From Hymenopellis radicata (taxonomy: Eukaryota; Basidiomycota; Agaricomycetes; Agaricales; Physalacriaceae), in the NCBI GenBank assembly GCA_015501595.1, contig JADNRX010000007.1, forward strand, positions 310,001-374,000: a stretch of 64,000 nt of DNA, in the 5' to 3' direction. A model generated the notes under the pieces. That model was not told the origin of the DNA and made no database searches. It saw only the letters and a program-made list of their open reading frames with translations. Position numbers and translations under genes: made by a program. Position 1 is the stretch's first letter, and each line of letters opens with the position of its first letter. Positions 45,399 through 58,063 of the stretch are shown here, piece by piece.

Positions 45399-48300
45399 AT
45401 GGACAACCGTACCAATGCGCCTGCCAATCCGCCCATGCACGAGCTCTTTTCGCGTGGGCCAACGCCTCCCGTGCAGCAGCCGCAGCCACAATACGTTTCT
45501 CCTCCACATCTGTCTCATAATATGTCTTCAAACCAGATCGACTCTCTTTTCCAGCATCTGAACCCGTCGTCTTCGTCGGATCTCTCGCAGTCGCAGCAGT
45601 CAACTACCAGCTACGGGTCGGGCCCAGCGACGCCTATCATTGACGAGCAGCCTGTGTCCTCGCCACCGACGAACCCGACCTCCCAGTCGATAACGGAGCG
45701 TCAGAATGCGCTGTTGTCCATGCTGACTGGACCGCCTAACAATCAGAGTGGACGGCCCGCGGCTGCGCAAACCCAGCAACAGCAGCAGCAGCAGCAGCCT
45801 CAACAGATACCAACACCTCCAGGCTCGTCGCAGAGGTCAAACGCATCGCCGCCAACAAATGCCGAGCTGCAGGGCAAGATTCTTCTCGACCAGTTGATGT
45901 CTGGGTGCGTAAAGTCTCTTTCATTGCGTGTTCCCGCTCAATGCGCGCATGTTGTGTCAACATGCGCTTCCGGCGTGTTTCCCTTCTCCCTCTTTTCTGC
46001 TATAAATCGCTAACAACACACCTCTAGAAATCCCCCGCGGTCGACGTACTCCGACTCTGGCAGTTCCCATTCCCACAACATCCCCATCCACGCTCCTTCT
46101 CCGCCATATCCAGCCCATGATCCACCTGAATACAGGTCTCCTCTTATTCATCCCGACCCTATTGAACTGACTGAGATCTCCCGCAACATGCCTCCCCCCA
46201 TGGCTCCCCGGAGCAGCAAAAGACCATGTTCGACTTCGTGTCTCCCTTTGATGCCCTTTCTTCCACCTCTTCCCAGGTGAAGAAGAAGCCTGTTCCGTCC
46301 CAGCATAGCGTGTCCAGTACTGAGGACTCCAGCTGGACGAACGTCTCAGATCCCAAGCGCCGGTCCGTCGATAACCTGCTCGAGCAAATGTCCAACATCC
46401 GTCCATATCCCCAGTCGGTCTCCGCGTATGATTTCTATGATCCTGCTCCTAGCGATTATACTGCCGTGGATAGCTCGCGGTCGCGTCAGCCTGAGCTGCA
46501 GGTGCCTCCGCCGCCGATTCCCCCAAAGCCACCTGTGCACCAACGCCCCGAGTCTCCGCCGCGTCCTTCCCCACCCAAGACGCAGGCGCAGCGTGCACGA
46601 CTAGGCGAATCACCTGTTAGCAGCCAGCCAAGTGCGCCGCCGGGTAATGGTAATAGGCGGGATAAGGAGAGCTCACCGGGACCTCGGGGCAGTATTCGAA
46701 GAGGTCGAGGCGCCAAGAACTTCGCCAGTTCAAAGTACGTTAACTATATGGTCTTTATATTTCATCTGACTTACACGCAACCAGTATGCAACCTCAGACA
46801 ATCATTTTCGATGTTGCTCAGCCGATGGAGGAGATTCAGGCTTCGCGCGATTTTGTCAAGTCGACCGCTATCGCGTTGGTCAAGCAGGAGACCGTATTCC
46901 TGCCTGGTACAACGATTGGAGCTACTCATTGGGTTGCATATGCCATGAGTCGTGGTCGTGTGCGCGTCATCTCGAGGTCCAACGGGGACCGCACTTTGCT
47001 ACAGTTGCCGCCAGTATTCGGGAATGCCAGCGTGTCTGATATGGCTGTCCATGGTAACAGGTTGGCTGGTGTGACCACCGATGGTGGGTTCGTTGTATGG
47101 GAGTTGCCGGATGTCATCACAGACGATGTCCCGTAAGTAAACTCTTTCGATTTCCGATCTGTGTCTAACGGTATCGCAGGGGACATTTGTTACTTTGCGT
47201 GGCGCCGCCCACCTCGGACGCGGACCCTCTGATGTCCGTCAAGTGGCATCCCAAGGAGCCGGACACACTCGCCGTCGCATCGGAGAACCTCATTTATTTG
47301 ATTGACCTGGCCAATGTAGTTGGTTTACATGATGGGACGATCTCTCAATCTGATCTTCGCCACTTGGGCCATACTCTTACTCTTACTTCAGTATGTTTTC
47401 ATCTTATCCACCCAGACAATTGTTCTAATACCCTTATCCAGCCTCTTGTATCTTTCGATTTCGACGTTCTGCAGCAGGCCCTGATAACTATTTCTATCGA
47501 CTCCGTCTTGACGACCTGGAACACCCTCGACCAGGTTCCATATGCTAATCACAAAATCCGAGGAGAGGACCCACCTTCGTCTTTGACTTACGCTGACGGT
47601 GTCATCGTTGTTGGACGTCGGTATGGAACTGTGTTCCAATTGCTTTCGGCTAATACGAAAGCCATCCTCTCCACGATCAAGTTTGTGAACAGCTCTCCGA
47701 TACCCGACGACTACATGTTCGGGCATGTGTGCTATGATGCGCGCATCCAGACGTTATGGATCGCGAACTCCAAGCGAGAGAGCATCATCGCATTCAAACT
47801 GAACATTGATTCGCCGGTGCTTGGAGATGAGCCAGGCAGAGGTTTTGTTGACCAAGTTGTCGAATTCACGGGTCCCAAAGCCACCATTCATTTTGTGATT
47901 CTAACTGCGGATGCAGACCCCAGAGGCGACGAGGCGTACGCTGCGTGTATCGCCGCGAAAGTCACTCCTAGTGAGCTCGCTCTGGCCGCGTTCTCCGTTC
48001 ACTCCAGTGGAGTAGACCAAATTTTAATCAGGAAGGAGTGGTATATGGATGCGCTGGCGTCGACGGCAGCCAAGTTCCCTCTCTACATTGCGCCTTCTGC
48101 CGCGCCCGATCCCAAGTCTCAGAAGCAACAGCAGGTTGCGCGCCCTAGGTCTCCCCAGTCCGAAGACGGCGATGATGTTGGGAGGGAGGAAACTCGGGCT
48201 CCAGAGCCCAGAGGCAAGGGGCAGAAGGGGAATAACAAGAATGTCACCTGGAGTGGCAAGGATGAGGGAGTGGAAGCGGCAACGGGAGGGGCAAGGAGAA

Positions 48301-49965
48301 AGAGAAGGAGAAAGAGCCGAGCATCGACTTCCCTAAGGAGAATGAAGAAGATGGAAGACAACTTGCACCAGAGGATCACACGTACTCTGAACAAAGAGAT
48401 GGACAAACAACGTGGGTACCGTCTGCTTGATTATGCTCAGGTCTGATATTAACTCATTCCCAGACCAACGTTTCGAGGATGCTCGCGCTCACGAGCAAGC
48501 CGAAGACTTCGCCCGTCAAGAGAAGATTCTGAAGCTCATTTCGACGGAACTGACAAGGAACACGACGAGGGTAGTCGAAGTAGCTGTCAAGAATGAGGTT
48601 CAAAACTCTGTGTTGCCGGCTCTTGAGATCATCACGAAATCTGAAGTCAAGTCCGTTCTGACTGACCAGGTTGGACGTGCAATGAACGACTTGGTTACTC
48701 GTGTAAGTGCCTGTACTTCTCGTTATCATGCGCGTCCTTTAACTGGCACCACAGCGTCTTCCGGCCGAGATGGAGAACTTGCTTCTGCGTCCTGAGTTTG
48801 CGAACAAGCTATCGCAGGCCCTTGCGAACAACCTCAGCGTCATCATTGACCGACAAGTTAAGGAGGCCGTCTCTCAGGTCGTCGTCCCCGAGATCCACGC
48901 CATCAAGAACGAACTATCTCGATGGCAGACCGAGGCGCAGAGGAGCCAAGAGGTAAAATCAATTCTTTGCTATGTAGGAGCCGTATTGATTTATTCTAGG
49001 CTTCCATCGCGCAACTCGAGCGAACAGTGCGAGCCCTTTCTGATCAAGTCAAGTTCTTGACGACTCGTCCTCCCTCCGGCACTCCTCCGCAAAAGCAGCC
49101 TCCGCCTCCTCAGCCTATGGGCATGGCTCAAGCTCAGATGAACCAGCCCCAGATGCAGTCCGCCATGCAACCTCGGATGGGACAGCCGATGCCTCCTCTG
49201 CCCCATTCTGGCTCTATGGGTCAAGCTCCTCAGCAGCCTCCGCCGGGCTGGTATCCACACGACCCACAGCCCCAATCCATGCCGCCATCGTGGTATGGTA
49301 GAGGTATCGCCGCGCCGCAGCCTTCCCATCCAGTTCAACCCCCTCCTACCATGGAAAAACCGATAACTGTTGAAGAAATGTCAAAATACGAAGACCAGTT
49401 CCTCGAGGCGCTGTCTTCGTCAAATACTCCAAGAGACCTCATTAACATTATGGCGCGAACAAACATTGACACCGTTTTACCTTTACGACCCGACGCTCCG
49501 ACTTTATCTCAAACTATCGTCATTGTTATCATTCATCGCGTAAGTGATTCGCATTTATGGTAAACATTTCTTACTGACGCTTGTTGCTAGAACACTTCCG
49601 TCATCGACTCGAGTGCTCCATCTGACATGTCGTTCAAGATTGCTATGCAATGGCTGCATCGAGCACTACTCGTTCTTCGTCTTGATGTGAGTGATAGTTC
49701 GAGGCTTCTCCGAACATAGAAGTTAACTTAACGGTCTTTAGGATAACATGATGCTCGACTACATCCCAAGGTGATGCCCACTGCCTATCGTCTTCTTGGC
49801 ATCGCGGAGAAGCGGCTAGCCCTGCTTCCCGACAAGTCGCCTTCGACGACGGAGGGGATCCACCATCTGCGGGATGTCAGACGAATTATTGAGCAAAAGA
49901 TTCCGAGTGCCACGAAACAAGCTGATGCCACTAACACTGGACCTGCCAATGCTGGGCAGGCATAA
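45399..49965 (+). CDS. EDC4-like scaffold of mRNA decapping (WD40 and C-terminal helical domain)
   Basis: Probable P-body scaffold that couples decapping factors. Exons: 45399-45904, 46028-46734, 46785-47132, 47180-47390, 47442-48411, 48464-48702, 48755-48952, 49000-49539, 49591-49686, 49742-49965; about 1346 residues. The N-terminus is disordered, with a polyQ run and QGKILLDQLMSG. A WD40-type beta-propeller follows (MSVKWHPKEPDTLAVASENL, ALITISIDSVLTTWNT). Then a charged hinge, helices (MDKQHQRFEDARAHEQAEDF), a Pro/Gln/Met linker and the EDC4 C-terminal domain (DQFLEALSSSNTPRDLINIM, WLHRALLVLRLD). One base is missing at CCCC 46206-46209 and at CCC 49765-49767; exon phases agree after correction. 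Intron 47391-47441 is 51 nt with no stop in frame. Confidence 0.87.
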
Positions 49966-50761
49966 TATTTTTCTTTGATTCTTCTACTGCAAATGTATCT
50001 ACGTGTTGTATGTATTCCATGAATATGAATAACAGTACTTTTGGCGTGTAAAGTGACGAGGGTGTCGTGCTGTGCGAAACGCCACACATGGAAAAAGGTC
50101 GCAGATGTTCCCCACGCCGGCGCTCTTGCATGTCGAGAATATCCGCTTCGCGGCGTGTGGAAAGTGTATACCAGTACTATGACTCTGTGTCCTTGGAATG
50201 CAGCATCCAACTCTCTTACCACCATCTTCTCTGAGCGATACGCCTGTCTCAATATGAGTCAATCACAATTACAGTAATCTTCGCATCGCTTCTTCAACAT
50301 AAACACGGCCCAGAACGTCCATCGCAACGCAATACTTCCGAGAAACGCTGAGCTTCCAGCGCAGAGCTCTACGATCTCGGAATGGAGCTATGTTTGCCTC
50401 TGCTGTCTTGGGGAGGAGCCTTCCTGAACGCAGATCAACTTCTGGAACTTCAAGTGGAAGATTTGGACTGACATCCTGGCTGTACTTGGTTTACTCTCTG
50501 GTAACTAATACTCCGCCGGACTTCTGTTGTACAAGCTTCTACTGCGTAGGACCTCGGACATCATCCAGCATGGAGATCAGCTCTGACTTGTGGCAATCGT
50601 CTTCCCCTTTTCAGTGCTTGCTCTAGGGGGACTTGACCATTCGTGCGATAAATTAGGAAATACGGGGACCGAGGTATAGTTCGGAGCCGCGCATCGCGTG
50701 ATCGCGAAGTTGTTATTATACCGACGCAAAATCGATTTGAATCTATCTCTCTCCCACCACC
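49966..50761. other. Intergenic 0.8 kb, no gene seen
   Basis: Terminator side of the EDC4-like gene and promoter side of Argonaute. No ORF with features, no repeat. Confidence 0.5.
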
Positions 50762-53700
50762 ATGGCCTCAGAGTTCCAAGTCAAGACAAACTGTTTTCCC
50801 ATCACCAAGTATGCCATCCATGCCTACCGACTCGACGCCGTGTACTGATCTCACTCACAGGCTGCCCACAAAGGAGTACCATCAGTACGCAGGTAAGCAT
50901 TTCCAGACAGATTTCACGCCTTTTCTGATTATCCCCTCAGTTGGTATGTACACATTGACCATCTCTAGGCGTTCTAACGCGTCGCCGCTCAGTACTCTCT
51001 CCGGAGACAAAGATCTTCCGGAAGCGACAAGAAGTCATTCAACGGCTACAAAACAACGTCGCCCCGGAGACATTCCACCCAAAAGTCTTGTACGATGGCG
51101 ACGCTATTATCTACTCGTCTCATCGGCTGAAACTCCCGGGTGGAGGGGCGGCCTCGGTGATTTACTTGATTATCTGGCTCTGTTCAGACCACTGACTGTG
51201 AAATAGTTCCTGGTATCACTATCTGATGTGCAACGAAGCGCGCCGCTCGTAGAGGGTGACAAAGGCGTCATCAAAGTCACTCTCACGAGGACGTCTGGTG
51301 CTACTATTCGGCCCGAGTAAGCAGTCTCTGTACTCTAACCGAAGACTGTCTACTTACGCGATAACAGAGACATCAAAGCACTCATCAACGGTCGAGCCAC
51401 ATCGAAAACGGCGACAGCTACGAATTTGCTTCAGCTCATCATAAAGCAGACAACAAATCAGTGAGTGCATTCACCACCTCGTGATTATTGCAAAACTTGC
51501 TAAAACGACTCCGGTAGAAACTATCCGCATAGCGCACGCGCTTTCTTCAGTAGTGCTGGAAGCAAACCTATTGGAGGTGGCTTAGAGCTATGGCGCGGTT
51601 TCTTTCAGCGAGTTTTTGCCATTTTTTTCCTTTCCGTGAATTTTCAACCGACTTTCAGATCTGTTCGCCCTACCACCAATTCTATCTTGGTGAACATCGA
51701 TACATCTGTGACAGCCATGTATCGTAGTGGCCCAGTATTGGAAGCAGCCCTGGATTTTGTGGGGGTCCGGGATATTCGGCAGCTTCCTTCCGACGAGCGC
51801 GACCCCAAGTTCAGGGAACTGGAGCGATTCCTAAAGAATCGCTTGATTCATGTCGAAGGCTATTTCGGTAGGCGCACGAAGACAATTCGCGCTTTGATAC
51901 CTCGCGGGGGCAGGTATGAATTTGAGAAGGATGGAAGAACGACAACGGTGGCGGTATGGCATCAAGCATTTATTTAAAGCTCAGACCAGCTCACAGTGTA
52001 TTAGGATCATGCTCGCGCTGCCCACAGACTCAACACCCGCTTTCCGGATGCCTTTGGCATTGTCCTGTCCGGAAAATCCGCTCCGCGACCGAGCATCGTA
52101 CCTGCCGAATTCTGTTCTATTCAACCGGGTCAGCTCTACAAGAAAAAACTTCCAAACCATCTTACAAGCGAGATGGTTGGGTTTGCAACGATCAGTCCCG
52201 ATGATCGTTATCGCGCCATAACTAGTGGTGGTCAGCAAGGTCGAGGCCTTGCCTCTCCGGTAAGATTTGGTACTTGCTCCCGAAGCAAGCTTACTTACTC
52301 ATTGAAAGATCCTTGGATACGCCCACTCTGAATACGTCGTGGAGAGTGGCATGCAGATCTCGTCGACACCGCTTACGATTACTGGGAAAATTCTCAACAC
52401 GCCATCGGTTTCAATGAATCGAGAAGTTGTAAGTTGAATCATTCAATACGTCTGGATATCTCTGATTCTTCTGGCAGCAACCGCGCGACGGGGCGTGGAA
52501 TATGAGAGGAATGCAAGTTCAAAATCCGGCACAGCTATCTATCTGGGGAGTCATCAACTTCATTCCAAATTTCCCAGAACAAGAAATCCATCGCATGCTC
52601 GAGGACTCCTGCAGGAAATGCGCAATATTGGTAAGTTTGTCCTACAGACACATCGACTACGCACTGACTTTCGTGATCCAAGGCATCCGTGCGTACATGC
52701 AACTCTTGATTGATCTGAGATCATGCTGACCTTTGCCCTACGAATTAAGGTGCCTCAGATCCTGTCCTCGTCATGTCGGGTAGTGGCAATAACGTTGTCG
52801 GCGTACGCTCCATGTGTCTCGTCCCTAGTCATTGAACTAATACATTTGCAGAGTCTCAACAAGTTTAGAGAGGACGTTCTCAGCAAGACAAGGTCGGCCG
52901 CGGTGCAGTTGATTGTAGTCCTCTTTCCGAACAAGGGCGACGAGATCCGGAATGCAGTGAAGCGATGGGGAGATGTCGAGAACGGTGAGTTTATCCCAGT
53001 GCTCCAAAATGTCCTTGTTTTCATGAACCTATTTAGGCATCATGACTTCCCATATGAAGGGCGACAAGCTGCAGCGGGCGAATCCCCAATATTATGCCAA
53101 TGTTGCCCTCAAGTATGTCTGTGAAGTGATTCATGTACTAGCATGCTGTTCTGATTTGCGAATACAGGATTAATGCAAGGCTGGGTGGGTCTAACCACGT
53201 TATCCGCTCCGCCGCCTTCAACGAAATATCCCGGGCGCCATTCATGATAATGGGTAAGAGGCGCCTAGGCTGAGAGCCCCTCTTCTTTGGCTGATCATTT
53301 TTTAGGTGCAGATGTTTCGCACAACTCTCCGGGCTCCCTGCGGCCGTCCATCTCGTCGCTAGTCTGGTCCCATGACCCACACGCCACGCAATATGTCGCG
53401 TTCTCCGCCGTTCAGAGCCCCCGGACCGAGGGACTTGCCAACCTCAAAGACATGGCGAAGGCGGCCATCAAGCAGTTCGGCGAAAAAGCGAGGACGGCGC
53501 CGGCGACAATTATCTTCTATCGCGACGGGATTTCGGAGGGCGAGTTGGACGCAGTTGGGAAACACGAGGTCCGACAACTCCAGACCGCGGTCGATGAGTT
53601 GTGGGTTGAGAAGGGGTTGGGCAATCTCCCAAAACCCAAGATCACCTTCTTGGTTGTGGGGAAGCGACACCACATGGTGTTCTTCGGCCAGGACAACAGG

Positions 53701-54373
53701 TTATATCTCTTGCATCGTCCGCCGTCGCAATCTAACGAGGTGAATCTAGGGTGAAAGATAGAACGGGAAACCTGAAAGCCGGCTTTGTCACGACTGGCGG
53801 AGTCACCAGCCCTTTATTCAAGGATTTCTACTTGCAAAGTCATGCTGCTATCAAAGGAAGTGAGTTAGCTTCGTGTCTGATCGGAGTTTATACTCATGAG
53901 GATACAAAGCGTCGCGTTCTGGACACTATATCGTGCTTCGGGACGATACTTTCAACTTTGACCAAAACAAGTACTACATCGGTTCTATTTATCTTCGATT
54001 GTTCACTAACACACATTCTCTAAGGATCCAAGACCTTTCCTTTGCGCTTTGCCATACGTATGCCAAGGCGACGCGCTCCGTTTCGATCCCTACTCCGGTG
54101 TACTGTAAGTCCTTCCTTCCTACATTCCGTATGCAATCTAACATTGTTTCCAGATGCGCATGTAAGACAGCGGTTCATCCTTTGATAGTGTTAATACTGA
54201 CGATACATCAGGAGGTGTGTACTCGCGGAGCGTTCCATTTCAACGAGAACCTGCGCTATGGTGGTGACGATGCTTCGACAGTCAGCGGCGCGCAGAACTT
54301 CGATTTGCAGACCTGGACCAACGGTTGGAAACATGTGAACAACAAGATCAGGAACTCTATGTATTTCCTGTAG
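50762..54373 (+). CDS. Argonaute, complete, 21 exons
   Basis: Small-RNA-guided silencing protein. Exons: 50762-50808, 50861-50892, 50993-51156, 51207-51316, 51368-51460, 51518-51607, 51659-51953, 52005-52259, 52309-52428, 52478-52630, 52683-52692, 52750-52802, 52852-52984, 53037-53112, 53168-53253, 53306-53699, 53750-53859, 53910-53970, 54025-54104, 54154-54161, 54212-54373; 843 residues with no frame break. Domains: N (FPITKLPTKEYHQYAVLS), linker 1 (FFQSVRPTTNSILVNIDTS), PAZ, linker 2 (VPAEFCSIQPGQLYKKKLP), MID (VQLIVVLFP) and PIWI. PIWI catalytic residues are visible: Asp in IMGADVSH, Asp in YRDGISEGEL, His in PTPVYYAH; the glutamate finger was not pinned down. It ends SMYFL as Argonautes do. 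Exon 52683-52692 is the least certain. The enzyme is probably slicing-competent (inference). Confidence 0.93.
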
Positions 54374-55024
54374 GCATAGGTAGTTTGTGTTGTACTTGTA
54401 TCCCATTCGTCAGTGTAATTGTACTATGATCACATTTAGTCTCGTCGACTTGTAGTGCGTGAGAGCAACGCAGTGCTGGATATGGACCGCGCCGACTTTG
54501 AGCTTTGATTTAAGTTGCCTGGAGAGCTACGAGCCCATTGCGTGATGGGAGACGGTTATGCCTGATATTATTGGACTTGTCGCAAGTAGTTGGGAAAATT
54601 TGTCGTGACTCGGCTTTGCCGGTTTACCTACAAACGTCCATGAACGCCATGAAGAACTGAGTGGTGAACACCTTCCGGACCTTCTGTTTATCTTGCCTAG
54701 AGTGCCCCGCACGCCACTCGTCGAAGTAACACTATCAATCCAAGAAGCGGCAACGAAAGTTGATGCGATGTTAGGACGAGTTGTCAAGTGTACATGTTAT
54801 AAATACACTCATCGAAGGTTGTAACTTGGTGGTACGTACGCACCGTGCGTCGAATATATTACAACCGCAAGAATACTACAATGAATGATTATACGTATAC
54901 AAGTGAGAAGAGACAGACTATATACAACGAGAGATACAGATGGGTACTACAACCAAGAAGTGTATATACAAAGAGTGGATAGTCGAAGGATGGATTAGAA
55001 GGACGAAGGTTTCTCTATGTAATG
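54374..55024. other. Convergent intergenic region, no gene seen
   Basis: Lies between the 3' ends of Argonaute and the HMG-box gene. Contains AT-rich stretches that may serve transcript ends. Confidence 0.5.
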
Positions 55025-56164
55025 TTATTGAGGATTTTGGGAGTGGGGTTCGTCAGGCATGATCGTAACCTCCCAGCCATATTCGTCGGTCGCGACGGGC
55101 TGCTTCCCTTTTCTGCGGGGCGGTTCCATGGGTGGAGATTGCCACGGCTGCATCCAAACGTACTGCTCCTGCTCCTCCCGAGGAGGTTCTTGGGAAGAGG
55201 AAGCAGCAGGAAGAGGCAGTGCAGCGTCAACCGGTACGTAGTCTAGTTCCACATTCACAACAGCGTCCGAAGTGTGTTGTGGAAACGCAGAGTAAGTTGA
55301 ATATGGGTTGTCATACGTCGGTTCCTCGTAGGAGACAGCCGGCGGCTGGTCCACAGGAGTGTAGTAATTGAATTCGGTGTTAACAAACTCGGAGTAAGTC
55401 GGGTATGATGAACTAGGAAATGTGGCGGAGGTCGGACTGTTAAATGGGGGAGAGGGAGAGTGGCCAGCCCAGTTGGAGAGAGAAGAGAAATTGGAGACAG
55501 AGTAAGCAGAAGGAGACTGTTGTGGCTGAGTGCTAGTTGCCTGATATGGCGATGTCTGATAGGGAGAGGTCTGTACTGTGGCGTACGGGTCCTGTGAAGA
55601 TGTAGAGGCTATTGGCTGGCAAACATAGCTCGTTAGGGAAAGGAACCAGCGGGAATAAGAAAGACTAACCTGCTGTGCGCGCTTGTTCCGTTCCCAGTCC
55701 TCGACTGCCCTTTCGAGTTGTTCACCTTCGACGCCGTCAACCAAGAGATCCCGGATCATCTCGACCCGCTCGCCTTCGGTCTTCCGCCTTTTTCCACGTC
55801 CTCTGCCGCGTCTGCCGCGCCCATCACCCTCGCGTCCGCGTCCACGGCGAACCTGGGCGTTGACAAAGCGCCAGTCCGGGTATCGCCGCTTGTGTTCGTC
55901 GAGCGCCACCCGCGCTTTGGCCTCCCATTCCTCCCGTTCATGGGGCGGTAGGGAGCGCCAGACTGCGCCAATGATTCTGCTTAGTGTGCTGTGGTTTCCC
56001 TCGACGCGCCCGGTAATGCGGTTTGAGCGAATGAATGCCGAGCGAAAGAGAATGAACGCGTTGGGAGGACGCGGAATATAGGCGGCGGCGGTTGTGGCGG
56101 GCGACTGCGGCGCAGCGGCGGGGGCGTCGTCGGCAGCAAACTCATGGTCGGGCAGGTCGTCCAT
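55025..56164 (-). CDS. HMG-box DNA-binding protein (MATA_HMG type)
   Basis: Sequence-specific or architectural DNA-binding protein. Exons 55670-56164 and 55025-55615; 362 residues. The HMG box is at about residues 30-105: IPRPPNAFILFRSAFIRSN, STLSRIIGAVWRSLPPHERE, WEAKARVALDEHKRRYPDW. This is the form found in fungal MAT-HMG/Prf1/Ste11-like regulators. It is followed by a Gly/Arg-rich basic stretch (RRGRGREGDGRGRRGRGRG). The C-terminal half is rich in Ser, Tyr, Pro and Gln (SPYQTSPYQATSTQPQQSP), an activation-type region. The 54 nt intron has a CTAAC branch site but no stop in frame, so retention would be translatable. No homeodomain genes are near, so mating-type linkage is not implied. Confidence 0.88.
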   Translation of the reverse strand: MDDLPDHEFAADDAPAAAPQSPATTAAAYIPRPPNAFILFRSAFIRSNRITGRVEGNHSTLSRIIGAVWRSLPPHEREEWEAKARVALDEHKRRYPDWRFVNAQVRRGRGREGDGRGRRGRGRGKRRKTEGERVEMIRDLLVDGVEGEQLERAVEDWERNKRAQQVSLSYSRWFLSLTSYVCQPIASTSSQDPYATVQTSPYQTSPYQATSTQPQQSPSAYSVSNFSSLSNWAGHSPSPPFNSPTSATFPSSSYPTYSEFVNTEFNYYTPVDQPPAVSYEEPTYDNPYSTYSAFPQHTSDAVVNVELDYVPVDAALPLPAASSSQEPPREEQEQYVWMQPWQSPPMEPPRRKGKQPVATDEYGWEVTIMPDEPHSQNPQ

Positions 56165-58063
56165 GAGGGGGAATTCGAGGAGTGCTCGACATCGTGTTCG
56201 TCGAGAAGCACAGAGATGAGATAAGCGACAGAACAAAGGGAAACCTCGAATTCGGCGCGGCCACGTGCCACCCTTTTCTTATCCAAGCAATCGCATCATT
56301 AAATCAGCGGTAAATTCACCCTCAGCCCAGTACAGCACTGCCCGGCATACCCTTTGAAGCGTATAGCACTGCCAGGGCACCACCAGCTGAGAAACATCCA
56401 ACCGCACCAGCACGCTGGCCCATCAGCCGCTGACGTGCCGGTGACTTGAACTTTCACTCGTTGTCAATCCAGAGACAATAAGAATGCCCTTAACGGGAAC
56501 TGAACGAGTTCATTTCTCCAATAATACAAAGTAATGTCCTATTTTGTCGCACTATGACTTGGGAATTGCGGCTGGCGTGCACTCCATGTACGTCTTTCCA
56601 GGATCAATAGGCATTGCACAAAAAAAGCCCAGTTTCTAAGGTCACCGTTCACTGACAACACATCCGCAGATTCCATCCCTATACGCACCTGCATCAACGC
56701 GAACATTGCCTTTCCTGTCATATCCATTGTTCTGCACTCTTCTCCCGGACCCTCCCCCCGGCATATTGTCGCTCCCGGTGCATCCCGCGGGGCGGTAAAG
56801 CGGTACACTGATGATGGCGACGTCTTTTGGTGAATTAAAACTGTCAACCTGTGAGAGCATGGAAACCGCAAAAATACTCACGCCAATAAATGAATTCAAC
56901 ACTCCCTCGGGCGTCTTCTCCTTTTCCTCCAACTTTGCCGAGGAAAATGTGGGGATATGCATGCCTAGGGCGGTCGTTTATCGCATGTAAAACCGTGTCA
57001 AGGGCGTGTTCGAGGCGGGTAAGCAAGTTGGTCGTCAAGAGTCAAGCTGAGCCGATGACGTAGGCGGGGTATGACGTTAGCCGCCGGCATTACCCCGACC
57101 ATCTTGGCTTGAGTACGTTGTGGGCTGCGGCACGCTGTAAGGACCAAGTAGTGTCACCCAGAGTCATACTGACATACATATCATCGCTCCAATGAAATCG
57201 CCGGTCAAGATATATTTGCGCCACAAACTGCGGGACGCGTCGGTCTTTCCAATTTCGCGTTTTCTTGGTTCTAGCCCGGTCTCGACTCTACGCCCGTGAT
57301 TGCCTGAGTACCCACTGATTCTCCCCTCCTGCTCTTTGACACATTCTCTCCACCAACAACCCCGCTTCACGTGTGCCTCATAATCCAGGTTGTCTTCCGA
57401 ACAAAATTTACAACACCAGCCTCGGAGCCCAAGGGAATAGTGAACCCACCTTTTCGATCGCCCAGGAATGCCAGAGTATGACTACCTATAGCTCCAGACT
57501 GGCTCTGTAGACCCCACGATCCCCGCTAATACCATGAACCTGTGCATACTGAACTGGCAACACCAATCAGTAAGCTTCACCATTCAGGAAAGCGAGTCCC
57601 AGACCAACACATCTCCATACAGAGCTAGAGTTCTGCGCAGGAAGCACGCATTTTCTTGAGAGTATTGCCTTCCACGAGTCAGAGACGGAGGAGAGTTGAA
57701 GTAGACATAAGATTAGACAAAAATCCCAGAATTTCGCTGCTGGTCTTCCTCACGATCGGTCAGTATTTAGCGAAGTGAAACAGAAATCAATAACATTGAA
57801 GGTTACGTTTACTGCTAGCTTGAAGTAGAATAATGTGGCATTCTAGTTTTCGACTTCATTTGCGTCGCCGACTATGCCGCTGCAGAGAAACGCCCATCGC
57901 TGGCGCTTGACACCCTCAAACGCCGGCGAGATAAGGCGGCAGGAAGTGGCCATCTGTTGCATGTTAAATTGCTGACGATGCCGTGAGCAACCGACTAGCG
58001 CGAGCGTCAGACTTGAATCGGAGACAAGGAGAGCAAACAATACTTCTCACATCCGCGCACCCT
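56165..58063. other. 1.9 kb without a supported gene
   Basis: On the minus strand, 56560-56962 could be read as a spliced frame starting MHIPTFSSAKLEEKEKTPEG, with a 33 nt intron. The sequence matches nothing I know and the intron is too short to trust. The remainder, to the cyclin stop at 58064, shows nothing. Confidence 0.35.

Noticed and set aside
48290..48400. Possible extra frameshift pair in the EDC4 hinge (a KEKEKEKEPSIDF reading)
   Set aside because: The alternative frame looks protein-like, but the flanking segments share one frame and the donor at 48412 requires it, so no change was assumed.
56560..56962. Two-exon minus-strand gene starting MHIPTF
   Set aside because: Would need a 33 nt intron and yields no recognisable protein; not strong enough to call.
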